A stretch of 17,230 nt of DNA from Treponema sp. GTDB lineage: Bacteria; Spirochaetota; Spirochaetia; Treponematales; Treponemataceae. The DNA lies in the NCBI GenBank assembly GCA_012513125.1, contig JAAZCS010000196.1:1-17230 (forward strand). The letters run 5' to 3'. Below are positions 7,956 to 15,549 of this stretch, one piece after another (positions within the stretch are counted from its first letter, which is position 1; each line of letters starts with the position of its first letter). The translations under genes and the position numbers were made by a program. Below the pieces are notes generated by a model. That model was given only the letters and a program-made list of their open reading frames with translations. It ran no database searches and was not told the DNA's origin.

Positions 7956-8909
7956 ATGATTTGGTTAATTGGTTGTAAAGGTATGCTTGGATCTGAGATA
8001 GCACGCCAGTTTGATGAAAAAAACATAGCTTATGTTGGAACTGACAGAGAAGTTGATGTTACAAGTCTTGATTCATTAGAGAAATTTGCAAATTCTATTG
8101 AAACAGCTTCATATTTTCCTTCTGACAACATGAAGCATTATGATAGGCAAATAAATTGGATAGTAAATTGTTCTGCTTATACAAATGTTGAAAAAGCAGA
8201 AACAGACACTGAGTTAGCACAAAAACTGAATGAAGAAGGTCCAAGAAATATCGCTCGTCTAGCAAGAAAAATTAATTCAAAACTAATACACATTTCTACA
8301 GATTATGTATTTAATGGAAAAGGAACAGCTCCATATAAAGAAGATGAACAGAAAGATCCTCTTGGTGTTTATGGAAAAACTAAAGCCGATGGTGAAAATG
8401 CTATTTTAAAAGAAATGAATCAATATTTCATCATAAGAACAGCTTGGTTATATGGATTTGATGGAAAAAACTTTGTATATACAATGACAAAATTAATGAA
8501 TAGCCATGACCAAATAAAAGTTGTAAGTGATCAAAGAGGAACTCCAACTTGTGCTGTTGATTTAGCTGCAACAATTATCAAATTGATTGAAAAAACAGAT
8601 AATTCAAAATCTGTTATTGGTCCAAAAAGTGCACCTACATATGGAATCTATCAGTATACTGATGCCGGTGAAACTCAGTGGCATGAATTTGCAACAGCAA
8701 TTTATAAATATGGAAAAAAATATAATAGAATAAATAATGATTGTGTTGTTAATTCTTGTACAACTGAAGAATACGGAGCAAAAGTTGAAAGACCTTCATA
8801 CTCTATTCTTTGTAAAGATAAGATTATAAAAGAATTGAATATTAAAATTCCAAATTGGGAAGTTAGTTTAGAAAAATTCATTAAATCTTCACGATTTAAT
8901 CCTTTATAA
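7956..8909 (+). CDS. rfbD: dTDP-4-dehydrorhamnose reductase (RfbD-like)
   Basis: This is the last step of dTDP-L-rhamnose synthesis: NAD(P)H-dependent reduction of dTDP-4-dehydro-L-rhamnose. It is a short-chain dehydrogenase/reductase of extended type, with an N-terminal GCKGMLG dinucleotide-binding loop (residues 6-12), STDYVFNG, the catalytic YGKTK (Tyr139, Lys143), IIRTAWLYG, and DQRGTPTCAVDLA. The start at 7956 is preferred over the in-frame ATG at 7944, because GGAG at 7946-7949 sits 6 bases before it and the product then begins at the Rossmann strand. This gives 317 residues, slightly longer than usual (about 290-300). The extra length includes a segment near residues 45-65 and another near 215-235. 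The genes for the three earlier steps (rfbA, rfbB, rfbC) are absent here. A reductase for a related sugar nucleotide cannot be excluded. Confidence 0.85.
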   Translation: MIWLIGCKGMLGSEIARQFDEKNIAYVGTDREVDVTSLDSLEKFANSIETASYFPSDNMKHYDRQINWIVNCSAYTNVEKAETDTELAQKLNEEGPRNIARLARKINSKLIHISTDYVFNGKGTAPYKEDEQKDPLGVYGKTKADGENAILKEMNQYFIIRTAWLYGFDGKNFVYTMTKLMNSHDQIKVVSDQRGTPTCAVDLAATIIKLIEKTDNSKSVIGPKSAPTYGIYQYTDAGETQWHEFATAIYKYGKKYNRINNDCVVNSCTTEEYGAKVERPSYSILCKDKIIKELNIKIPNWEVSLEKFIKSSRFNPL

Positions 8910-8916
8910 TGGGTTT

Positions 8917-9849
8917 ATGATTCAAGTTTCAATAATTATTGTAAATTACAACACTTGTGATTTACTTAAAAATTGTATTAACTCAATATATGAAAAAACT
9001 TCTGATGTTGACTTCGAGATAATCGTAGTTGACAATTATTCAACAGATAATTCTGTTCAAATGATTAAAGATAATTTTTCAGATATTGTGTTAATTCAGA
9101 ATAAGGAAAATCTAGGTTTTGGTGCTGCAAATAACATTGGTCTAAAACACGCTAAAGGAAAATATATTTTTTATCTAAATAGTGATGTAATTCTACTGAA
9201 TAATTCAGTAGAATATTTTTATGACTATTGGGAAAATAATAAGAATTCAAATATAGGTTCACTCGGTTCTATTCTTCTTGATAATAAACTGATGCCAATC
9301 CATAGCTTTGGTAATTTTTCTTCTTTTACAGATAATATTAAAGACGTTGTTAAATTAAATATAATTAATACAGTTTTATCTTTTTTATACATATTTCATA
9401 TATCAAGTAACACTATTAGAAAATACAAGAAAGTTCACATTGATGTTCCTGTCTTTGATAACGAAAAACAGGTTGATTTTATAACTGGTGCGGATTTATT
9501 CATGTTAAATAACAATGATGCTTTATTTGATGAAGATTTCTGTCTTTATTTTGAAGATACGGAACTTCAATACAGATTAAAAAATAAAAACTTAAAAAGA
9601 TTGATAATAAAAGGGCCTGAAATTATTCATTTATGTGGCGGTTCGGTAGATTCAAATTATTCTATAAAACGAAAATGCACTTTTTCTAGAATACAATATG
9701 AATTAAGCCGAATTATTTGGATAAAAAAAAGATATAATAACAACTTTTTCTTAAAATCAATAATGAAAATATTTATTATCATTAATTGGATTAATCCTAT
9801 TTTATTTTCAAAAACAAAATATTATTTAAAAAAATTAATTTCAATTTAA
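8917..9849 (+). CDS. GT2 family glycosyltransferase, rhamnosyltransferase-like
   Basis: The 310-residue product has the GT-A fold opening VSIIIVNYNT, then EIIVVDNYSTDNS, NKENLGFGAANNIGL, and a metal-binding LNSDV at residues 87-91 in place of the usual DxD. ITGADLFM and EDTELQYRL, with the likely catalytic acidic residue, complete a WbbL-type inverting enzyme. Members of this branch often transfer rhamnose from dTDP-rhamnose, which fits the rfbD gene just upstream, but donor and acceptor are inferred. A hydrophobic, basic C-terminal stretch (about residues 265-300) suggests membrane association. It begins 7 bases after the rfbD stop with only a weak GGG ribosome site, so it depends on the operon transcript. 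Confidence 0.85.
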   Translation: MIQVSIIIVNYNTCDLLKNCINSIYEKTSDVDFEIIVVDNYSTDNSVQMIKDNFSDIVLIQNKENLGFGAANNIGLKHAKGKYIFYLNSDVILLNNSVEYFYDYWENNKNSNIGSLGSILLDNKLMPIHSFGNFSSFTDNIKDVVKLNIINTVLSFLYIFHISSNTIRKYKKVHIDVPVFDNEKQVDFITGADLFMLNNNDALFDEDFCLYFEDTELQYRLKNKNLKRLIIKGPEIIHLCGGSVDSNYSIKRKCTFSRIQYELSRIIWIKKRYNNNFFLKSIMKIFIIINWINPILFSKTKYYLKKLISI

Positions 9850-9864
9850 TAGTTGAGGAATATA

Positions 9865-10923
9865 ATGAAAATATGTATTGATTGCAGAATGATTGGATCT
9901 GGCGGTATTGGTTCTTACATTTCAGCCCTATTACCCTTTTTTATAAAAAACTTTGATTGCGTTTTATTAGGTGATATCGAAAGACTAAGTCAATATAAGA
10001 CAAACTCAAATATTGAAATACTTGATTGCAAAATAAAAACTTTTTCGTTAATCGAACTTTTTCTTTTTCCAAAAGAATTATCTGCAAAAATAAATTCATG
10101 TGAATTATATTATTCACCATATTTCAATATTCCCTCAGGAATTAAAATTCCTATTTTTTCAACAATACATGATGTTGTATTCTTAGATGTAAAAGATTTA
10201 ACTTCGAAAATGGGAGTCTTTCTTAGAAAAATCTTTTACAAATATGGAATATTTAAATCAAAACTCATTTTTACAGTATCAGAATTTTCTAAATCACGAA
10301 TATTAGCAAATTTGAAATGCAAAAAAGATATAATCGTTACATATAATTCTGTTCCTGATTGGTTTTCAAAAAAAGATGAAACAGTAAATAAAACTGATAC
10401 AGTTTTGTTTGTGGGAAATATAAAAAAACATAAAGGATTAAAAACCTTGATTGAGGCATTTTGTATTGCAAAACAAAAAGGACTAACTTCTCAATTAGTT
10501 ATTGTCGGAAATTCTGAAAACTTCAGAACTGGTTACAATACAATATCTGACTTGATTAATAAGTTACCAAAAGAATATATCAAGTTTACAGGACGAATAT
10601 CAGATGAAGAATTAAAACTTCTTTATCAACAAGCAAAATTATTAATTCAACCGTCCCTATATGAAGGATTTGGAATGCCTCCGATGGAAGCTATAAATTT
10701 GGGAACAAATGCAATAATTTCAGATATCTCGGTTTTTCTAGAAATTTACAAAGATTATCCAGTAATATATTTTCAATCAGAAAATGAAAACGATTTGGCA
10801 GAGAAAATAATTTCAAATATTAACACTGATAAACCAAAAAATATTCCAAATATTTATTCATTTGAAAAAACATACAATATAATAGAAAAAACTATAAAAT
10901 CATATTTTGGAGATAAAAAATGA
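9865..10923 (+). CDS. GT4 family glycosyltransferase, mannosyltransferase-like
   Basis: This is a 352-residue retaining GT-B enzyme. CIDCRMIGSGGIGSYI at the N-terminus is the acceptor-side glycine-rich loop. STIHDVVF and FTVSEFSKSRI are typical of the first domain. VGNIKKHKGLKTLIEAF starts the nucleotide-sugar domain. LYEGFGMPPMEAINLG carries the E-x7-E signature (Glu267 and Glu275). The start at 9865 is chosen because GAGGA at 9855-9859 lies 5 bases upstream; the frame is open further 5' only through a TTG inside that site. Similar enzymes often use GDP-mannose, consistent with manC in the operon, but the donor is not proven. It overlaps the next GT4 gene by 4 bases (ATGA), so the two are probably translated together. 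Confidence 0.88.
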   Translation: MKICIDCRMIGSGGIGSYISALLPFFIKNFDCVLLGDIERLSQYKTNSNIEILDCKIKTFSLIELFLFPKELSAKINSCELYYSPYFNIPSGIKIPIFSTIHDVVFLDVKDLTSKMGVFLRKIFYKYGIFKSKLIFTVSEFSKSRILANLKCKKDIIVTYNSVPDWFSKKDETVNKTDTVLFVGNIKKHKGLKTLIEAFCIAKQKGLTSQLVIVGNSENFRTGYNTISDLINKLPKEYIKFTGRISDEELKLLYQQAKLLIQPSLYEGFGMPPMEAINLGTNAIISDISVFLEIYKDYPVIYFQSENENDLAEKIISNINTDKPKNIPNIYSFEKTYNIIEKTIKSYFGDKK

Positions 10924-12014
10924 AAGTAGCTATTGTCCATTATTGGCTTGTGACTATGAGAGGTGGTGAAAAAGTACTTGAAACTCTCTGTAAAATGTAC
11001 CCTGAAGCAGATATTTATACAAATGTTTACAATCCCAAAAGAATTTCTGATATAATTAAAAAACATCACATATTTACTACAAAAGTGAATAATTATCCAT
11101 TCGCAAAGAAACTATATCAAAAATATATGCCTTTTATGCCAAATGCTTTGATGGACTTGGATTTAACTAGCTATGATTTGGTTATTTCAAGTGAATCAGG
11201 ACCGGCAAAAGGCGTAGTTCCATCCCCTTTTGCATTTCATGCATGTTATTGCCACACGCCAATGCGCTACATATGGGATATGTATCATGAATATTTTAGA
11301 AATTCAAAACATATTGTTAAATTTTTTATGAAAAAAATGATACCTACTTTACGCCTTTGGGATACTACTTCTTCAAATCTTGTTGATCATTTTATAGCAA
11401 ATTCACATTATGTTGCAGCAAGAATCAAACGTTATTATAACAGAGATTCTGATGTAGTTTTTCCTCCATGTGATATAGAAAAATATTTGGTAGTTGAAAG
11501 AAATCCTTCAGATTTTTATGTCTTTTTTGGTCAATTAGTGGGATACAAAAGAGCGGATTTAGCAATAGAAGCCTGCATCAAATCTAATAAAAAATTAGTA
11601 GTTATAGGCGAAGGAAAATCCAAACAAGCACAAAAATATTCAAAAACAGGATTAATCACGTTTACTGGAAGAATCTCCGATGACGAAATAAAGAATTACT
11701 TATCAAAAGCAAAAGCTTTAATTTTTCCAGGTATTGAAGACTTTGGAATTATTCCTGTTGAAGCAAACGCAGCCGGTTTTCCTGTTATTGCATACAGAGA
11801 TGGAGGTGCGTTGGATTCGATTAAAGAAAATGTAACTGGTCTATTCTTTGATGAACAAACTGTAGACTCATTAATTTCAGGAATCAATACGTTTGAAAAC
11901 AGAGAAAGTGAATTTACAAATAGAGATGCATTTACAAAGCATGTTAAACAATTTTCAGAAGAAGTATTTATCAAAAAAATGAAACAAATACTTTCTGAAA
12001 AAAACAGGTTATAA
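10920..12014 (+). CDS. GT4 family glycosyltransferase, WbaZ-like mannosyltransferase
   Basis: The 364-residue GT-B glycosyltransferase opens with VAIVHYWLVTMRGGEKVLE, the pattern seen in WbaZ-type O-antigen mannosyltransferases. HACYCHTPMRYIWDMYHEY is a strong family stretch in the first domain. FVFFGQL-like and FTGRISDDEI elements start the second domain, and PGIEDFGIIPVEANAAG contains the retaining E-x7-E pair (Glu273 and Glu281). The likely donor is GDP-mannose; position and linkage are unknown. GGAGA at 10909-10913 is the ribosome binding site, and its start overlaps the previous gene's stop. It is the last gene of the manC operon and ends 22 bases before the convergent Wzi-like gene. Confidence 0.88.
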   Translation: MKVAIVHYWLVTMRGGEKVLETLCKMYPEADIYTNVYNPKRISDIIKKHHIFTTKVNNYPFAKKLYQKYMPFMPNALMDLDLTSYDLVISSESGPAKGVVPSPFAFHACYCHTPMRYIWDMYHEYFRNSKHIVKFFMKKMIPTLRLWDTTSSNLVDHFIANSHYVAARIKRYYNRDSDVVFPPCDIEKYLVVERNPSDFYVFFGQLVGYKRADLAIEACIKSNKKLVVIGEGKSKQAQKYSKTGLITFTGRISDDEIKNYLSKAKALIFPGIEDFGIIPVEANAAGFPVIAYRDGGALDSIKENVTGLFFDEQTVDSLISGINTFENRESEFTNRDAFTKHVKQFSEEVFIKKMKQILSEKNRL

Positions 12015-12018
12015 CAAA

Positions 12019-12049
12019 TTTTGCATATTAGTTTTATTAATATGCAAAA
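12019..12049. repeat. Perfect 12-bp palindrome at a convergent gene junction (possible terminator)
   Basis: TTTTGCATATTA (12019-12030) pairs perfectly with 12038-12049 around a 7-base loop. It covers the 22-base gap between the GT4 gene and the Wzi-like gene and includes the latter's stop codon (12037-12039). The U-rich arm is on the 5' side of the stem and no U-tract follows on either strand, so a standard intrinsic terminator is not satisfied. A bidirectional transcript-end or RNA-stabilising structure is the likeliest role. Confidence 0.6.
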
Positions 12050-13980
12050 GCTTTGAATCCTATTGATACAACAAAACCTCTACTTTCAAAATAATCAGAG
12101 GTGCAAATATTTGTATATGGCAAGCCATAATCTGCATATGTAAACCAATTGTGCATATAACCTACAGTACTTGTAAGCATAATTGGAATTCCACAACTCT
12201 TTAAATCATATGACAAATCAATAGAAATAATATTCATCCATTCATATACACCATCATGAAGAAAATTCTTTTTCATGAGTTTTCTAGCAGTAGTATCTGG
12301 ATTTAATTCTGAATATAATGAACTTCCTGGAACTTGACCTTCACCCCAATCGGTGCCATGCCTTACAAACTGATATTGTAAACCAACAGAAAAAGCAGAA
12401 GTTGGTTTAAAATCACTTCTGACAAAAAATTCATCTGAATTAGGAGGCAAATAATATCCCAAACATTCACCATTATTTGTATAAGATTCATTCAAATATG
12501 TCGCATACCATGGCTGATATTTCAACGCTTGATGAGTGTAGCAAAATGGTTCAACTTTTGTATATCTAAATGACAAGACTCCCATAGGAATAAACGGAAT
12601 ATTTACCTTTGTTCCTGCTTGTAGAGCAAACATACATCTTGTAGCTTCAAAAATTCTTGAAGTAAAGCTATTTATTTCATCAAGATAAACAGATAACCAA
12701 ACAGAACCCACTCCCGGATATTTTAGTTTTAAATCACCAAATAAAGATAAATTGTCATAGTCACCTAAACTATTCTGATAAACAACACTATTTAAGAATG
12801 AAAATATATAACCAATTTCAAATCTCTTTGGCCAAACAACAGCACTACCAAAATCTAAATGCAAATATTTTAAATCTAAATCTAGCATACCTATAGAAAA
12901 TGCATTTTGATAAAAATATGAATCAATTTGTGTCGGGTAAACTATATTTCCTTTACCATCAGTTATGTACCATGCATTTTCATTAATATATTGTTGATTT
13001 GGAAATTCCAGAACACCAGTCAACATAGAAAATGATAAAGACTTAAATAACTGCAATTTAACATCGAATCCTAAGAATGGATGAGCATTACTATTCAACA
13101 CCAAACTGCTTCCATCATCCATGGCAGCCCACTCTCTATTATACCGACCAATACCAACTTCAACACGATTATTTAAAAACGATCCGTGAATTTCACCATA
13201 AACACCAAAACCAATACTATTTGTAAATGGCCAACCACTTAATCCCTCAGCATCTATTGAACCAATTGCATAACTTGATCCATCCCAATGCTTTTTATAA
13301 CTAAAAGGAAGAACAGAAAAATTCTTATATTTTGAAATGGAACGAACTGTCGAAGGAATTTTTACAGCAAGCGTACTTGAATCAAAAATTGGAAGTCCAT
13401 TTGAATCCATTAAATAATCATACCACCATGAACCAATATTATATGTTCCAAGTGGATATAAAGGCATTCTCATTACTTCAAAAAAAGCTGTTAACTTATA
13501 TGAAACATTTTTTCCAAAATCACCAGTAAAATTGAAATTATTATATAGTTCATATCCTTGAGAATTTTCTAGTGGATTATCATAGAAACCAGTACTAATA
13601 AAGCCATCTATGCTATCACTAAATTCAAAAGAAGCAGGAAAATCAGAATTATTTGATTCGATTCTATAAGAGAGTCTGTTAAAATCAAAACCGTTTTTAT
13701 GTTGATATTTGTTGATAAATGAATCAATTGTATTTAATTCTACTTTATCTACAGGAGAAAGATTTTTCTTTTCCAAAGATGCTTTTATCTCATATAAGCT
13801 GTCTAAGATATATTTTTCAGTATATGGCTTTAAATTTGACAGATTTTGACATAAACCTTTTTCTTCAGCGGTTTGTAGTACTAGATAAACTTCGTCAGTA
13901 ATATCGACTGTGCTATGTGTTTGTGCAAATAAATTTACGCAAAACAAGCTAAGTATAATTAAAATTGTATATTTCTTCAT
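12037..13980 (-). CDS. Wzi-like outer-membrane beta-barrel protein (capsule/polysaccharide assembly)
   Basis: The 647-residue product has a signal peptide with a likely cut at LFA|Q after residue 19. A helical N-terminal segment follows (a DEVYLVLQTAEEKGL-like helix, then a Lys/Glu-rich helix to about residue 90), resembling the periplasmic part of the Wzi capsule-assembly family. The rest alternates short polar/aromatic strands with Gly/Asn turns, as in an outer-membrane barrel, ending FVVSIGFKAFAY with a terminal aromatic. Wzi-family proteins bind or help assemble surface polysaccharide, which suits the flanking glycosyltransferase and wbaP genes. The start at 13980 is preferred over an in-frame ATG at 13999-14001 because it begins a normal signal peptide and matches the predicted transcript start. 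There is no ribosome binding site, so translation is probably leaderless. Another large outer-membrane porin is the main alternative. Confidence 0.65.
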   Translation of the reverse strand: MKKYTILIILSLFCVNLFAQTHSTVDITDEVYLVLQTAEEKGLCQNLSNLKPYTEKYILDSLYEIKASLEKKNLSPVDKVELNTIDSFINKYQHKNGFDFNRLSYRIESNNSDFPASFEFSDSIDGFISTGFYDNPLENSQGYELYNNFNFTGDFGKNVSYKLTAFFEVMRMPLYPLGTYNIGSWWYDYLMDSNGLPIFDSSTLAVKIPSTVRSISKYKNFSVLPFSYKKHWDGSSYAIGSIDAEGLSGWPFTNSIGFGVYGEIHGSFLNNRVEVGIGRYNREWAAMDDGSSLVLNSNAHPFLGFDVKLQLFKSLSFSMLTGVLEFPNQQYINENAWYITDGKGNIVYPTQIDSYFYQNAFSIGMLDLDLKYLHLDFGSAVVWPKRFEIGYIFSFLNSVVYQNSLGDYDNLSLFGDLKLKYPGVGSVWLSVYLDEINSFTSRIFEATRCMFALQAGTKVNIPFIPMGVLSFRYTKVEPFCYTHQALKYQPWYATYLNESYTNNGECLGYYLPPNSDEFFVRSDFKPTSAFSVGLQYQFVRHGTDWGEGQVPGSSLYSELNPDTTARKLMKKNFLHDGVYEWMNIISIDLSYDLKSCGIPIMLTSTVGYMHNWFTYADYGLPYTNICTSDYFESRGFVVSIGFKAFAY

Positions 13981-13989
13981 TAGAATACA

Positions 13990-14019
13990 AATATACAACA
14001 TTTATAAAAAGAAACTCAA
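13990..14019 (-). promoter_or_regulatory. Promoter of the Wzi-like gene
   Basis: On the - strand, TTGAGT (14014-14019), an 18-base spacer and TATATT (13990-13995) predict transcription from about 13983, only three bases before the ATG at 13980. No ribosome binding site is present. Confidence 0.5.
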
Positions 14020-14065
14020 TAGAAATATTACAATTAACTTTCAACTATTTACTAAGAAATCATTT

Positions 14066-14071
14066 TATAAT
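14066..14071 (+). promoter_or_regulatory. -10 box of the wbaP gene promoter
   Basis: A perfect TATAAT lies 11 bases before the wbaP ATG, so the mRNA leader would be about five bases and cannot hold a ribosome binding site. No convincing -35 is seen at 16-18 bases; TTTCAA at 14039-14044 is too far away. Confidence 0.5.
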
Positions 14072-14082
14072 AAACTAATAGA

Positions 14083-15549
14083 ATGAACGCAAAAGATTTC
14101 GAAGATTATCTGAAAAAGAAATATCCACAGACTAGTTCTTTTTTTTCAGGATTGGCACTTTTTTTTGTTGATGCAATAGTACTTTTATTATGTATCTCGT
14201 TGGGTTTTTTTATTGTTAATATTTTTGCAAGAGACTCTATAAACTTTAAATCATTCATTAATTATTCCATATTTCTCCCGTTTGTGCTGTTAGTTTTTGC
14301 TAGTATGGGTCTATATCCTGGAATCATGATTCCACCAACTGAAGAAGTAAAGAAATTTTGCACATCTACTTTCTTATGCTTTGCCGGAATAATCTTTTGC
14401 ATTTTAATAACTGATGTAGAAAATAAGCGCAGTATTGGAAGATTTTTTCTAAAAGATAGCCGGTCTATCTGTATCTCCTTGGCATTTTTTATTTCTTTTC
14501 CTATTGCAACAATACTTCTTTCAGCGATGAGAGAATTTTCAAAGAAATTTTTTAGCAAATTCTCTTGGTGGGGAGTTCCTACTGTAATTTATTGTGCTGA
14601 TAAGAGTGCAGATCTTGTTATAGACAGATTATTAAATAATCCTTACCTTGGTTATCATCCGGCAGTAATTATCGATTCTAACTGTAAAGAAGATTCGTTT
14701 TATAAAGATATTCCAATTTATTCACCTGATAATATAGAAATTATTGATGTGATACATAAATTTAACATAAAAACGGCAATCATTTGCGATTATAAAAAAG
14801 ATTTATCTCCAATTATGACGAAATATAGATATACAATAAGTGTATCAAAATCTCAATCTTCTTTTACTTCCACGCAACAATTAAAAGATATTGCCGGAAT
14901 AATTGGTTTTTCGTCAATTCATAACCTAACATTTAAGGCCAATTTGTTTTTCAAGCGAATTCTAGATTTGTTTTTAATTATTTTCTTTTTGCCACTACTG
15001 ATACCGATTTTCTTGATTCTATCTATTTTGGTTAAAATTACCTCAAAAGGTCCTATATTCTACGGGCATAAAAGAATAGGAAAAAATGGAAAAACAATTA
15101 AGTGTTGGAAATTTAGATCAATGTATATTGATTCAGAAGAACAGCTAAAAAAAATATTAGCTGAAGATCCTATAAGACGTGAAGAATGGGAACGAGATAG
15201 AAAATTTGTAAATGATCCGAGAGTTACAAAATTTGGAAAAATCCTAAGAAAAACAAGTCTTGATGAATTGCCTCAATTAATTAGTATCTTCTTAGGAGAA
15301 ATGAGTTTTGTAGGACCAAGACCTGTTACTGAAAGCGAACTATCAAAATATGGAGTTTATAGAGATTACGTTCTTTCCGTATCGCCTGGACTTTCTGGTA
15401 TGTGGCAAATATCAGGAAGATCAGATACTGGTTATGAAGAGAGAATTTCACTAGATACATTTTATATACAAAACTGGTCTATTTGGCTTGATATTTGGAT
15501 ATTAATTAAAACGGTTTGGGTTGTACTTGTAGGAAGAGGAGCATACTAG
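14083..15549 (+). CDS. wbaP: WbaP-type undecaprenyl-phosphate sugar-1-phosphate transferase
   Basis: This enzyme starts glycan synthesis by moving a hexose-1-phosphate (galactose in characterised WbaP) from a UDP-sugar to the polyprenyl phosphate carrier in the inner membrane. The 488 residues show four N-terminal membrane helices (about 20-45, 58-78, 90-110 and 127-148), a soluble nucleotide-binding-like middle region, and a reentrant membrane segment near 293-315. The catalytic C-terminal domain has GPIFYGHKRIGKNGK, CWKFRSM, a DP...EW motif, NDPRVTKFG, RKTSLDELPQ, FVGPRPV, and PGLSGMWQISGRSD. The EW and SLDELPQ elements favour WbaP over WcaJ, but the sugar is inferred. It lacks a ribosome binding site. 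Two runs of eight T (14139-14146 and 14159-14166) lie in codons 19-28. The next gene's GTG abuts its stop. Confidence 0.88.
   Translation: MNAKDFEDYLKKKYPQTSSFFSGLALFFVDAIVLLLCISLGFFIVNIFARDSINFKSFINYSIFLPFVLLVFASMGLYPGIMIPPTEEVKKFCTSTFLCFAGIIFCILITDVENKRSIGRFFLKDSRSICISLAFFISFPIATILLSAMREFSKKFFSKFSWWGVPTVIYCADKSADLVIDRLLNNPYLGYHPAVIIDSNCKEDSFYKDIPIYSPDNIEIIDVIHKFNIKTAIICDYKKDLSPIMTKYRYTISVSKSQSSFTSTQQLKDIAGIIGFSSIHNLTFKANLFFKRILDLFLIIFFLPLLIPIFLILSILVKITSKGPIFYGHKRIGKNGKTIKCWKFRSMYIDSEEQLKKILAEDPIRREEWERDRKFVNDPRVTKFGKILRKTSLDELPQLISIFLGEMSFVGPRPVTESELSKYGVYRDYVLSVSPGLSGMWQISGRSDTGYEERISLDTFYIQNWSIWLDIWILIKTVWVVLVGRGAY

Noticed and set aside
9853..9864. TTG start four codons upstream for the first GT4 gene
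   Set aside because: The TTG lies in the ribosome binding site that serves the ATG at 9865.
13988..13995. TATATTTG on the - strand resembles the Bacteroidota TAnnTTTG promoter element
   Set aside because: No matching TTTG about 20 bases upstream, and the other promoters in the window are of ordinary TTGA/TATAAT type, so it does not support a Bacteroidota host.
13981..14001. Longer start (ATG at 13999-14001) for the Wzi-like protein
   Set aside because: It would put seven hydrophobic residues before a normal MKK signal peptide and lies upstream of the predicted transcript start.
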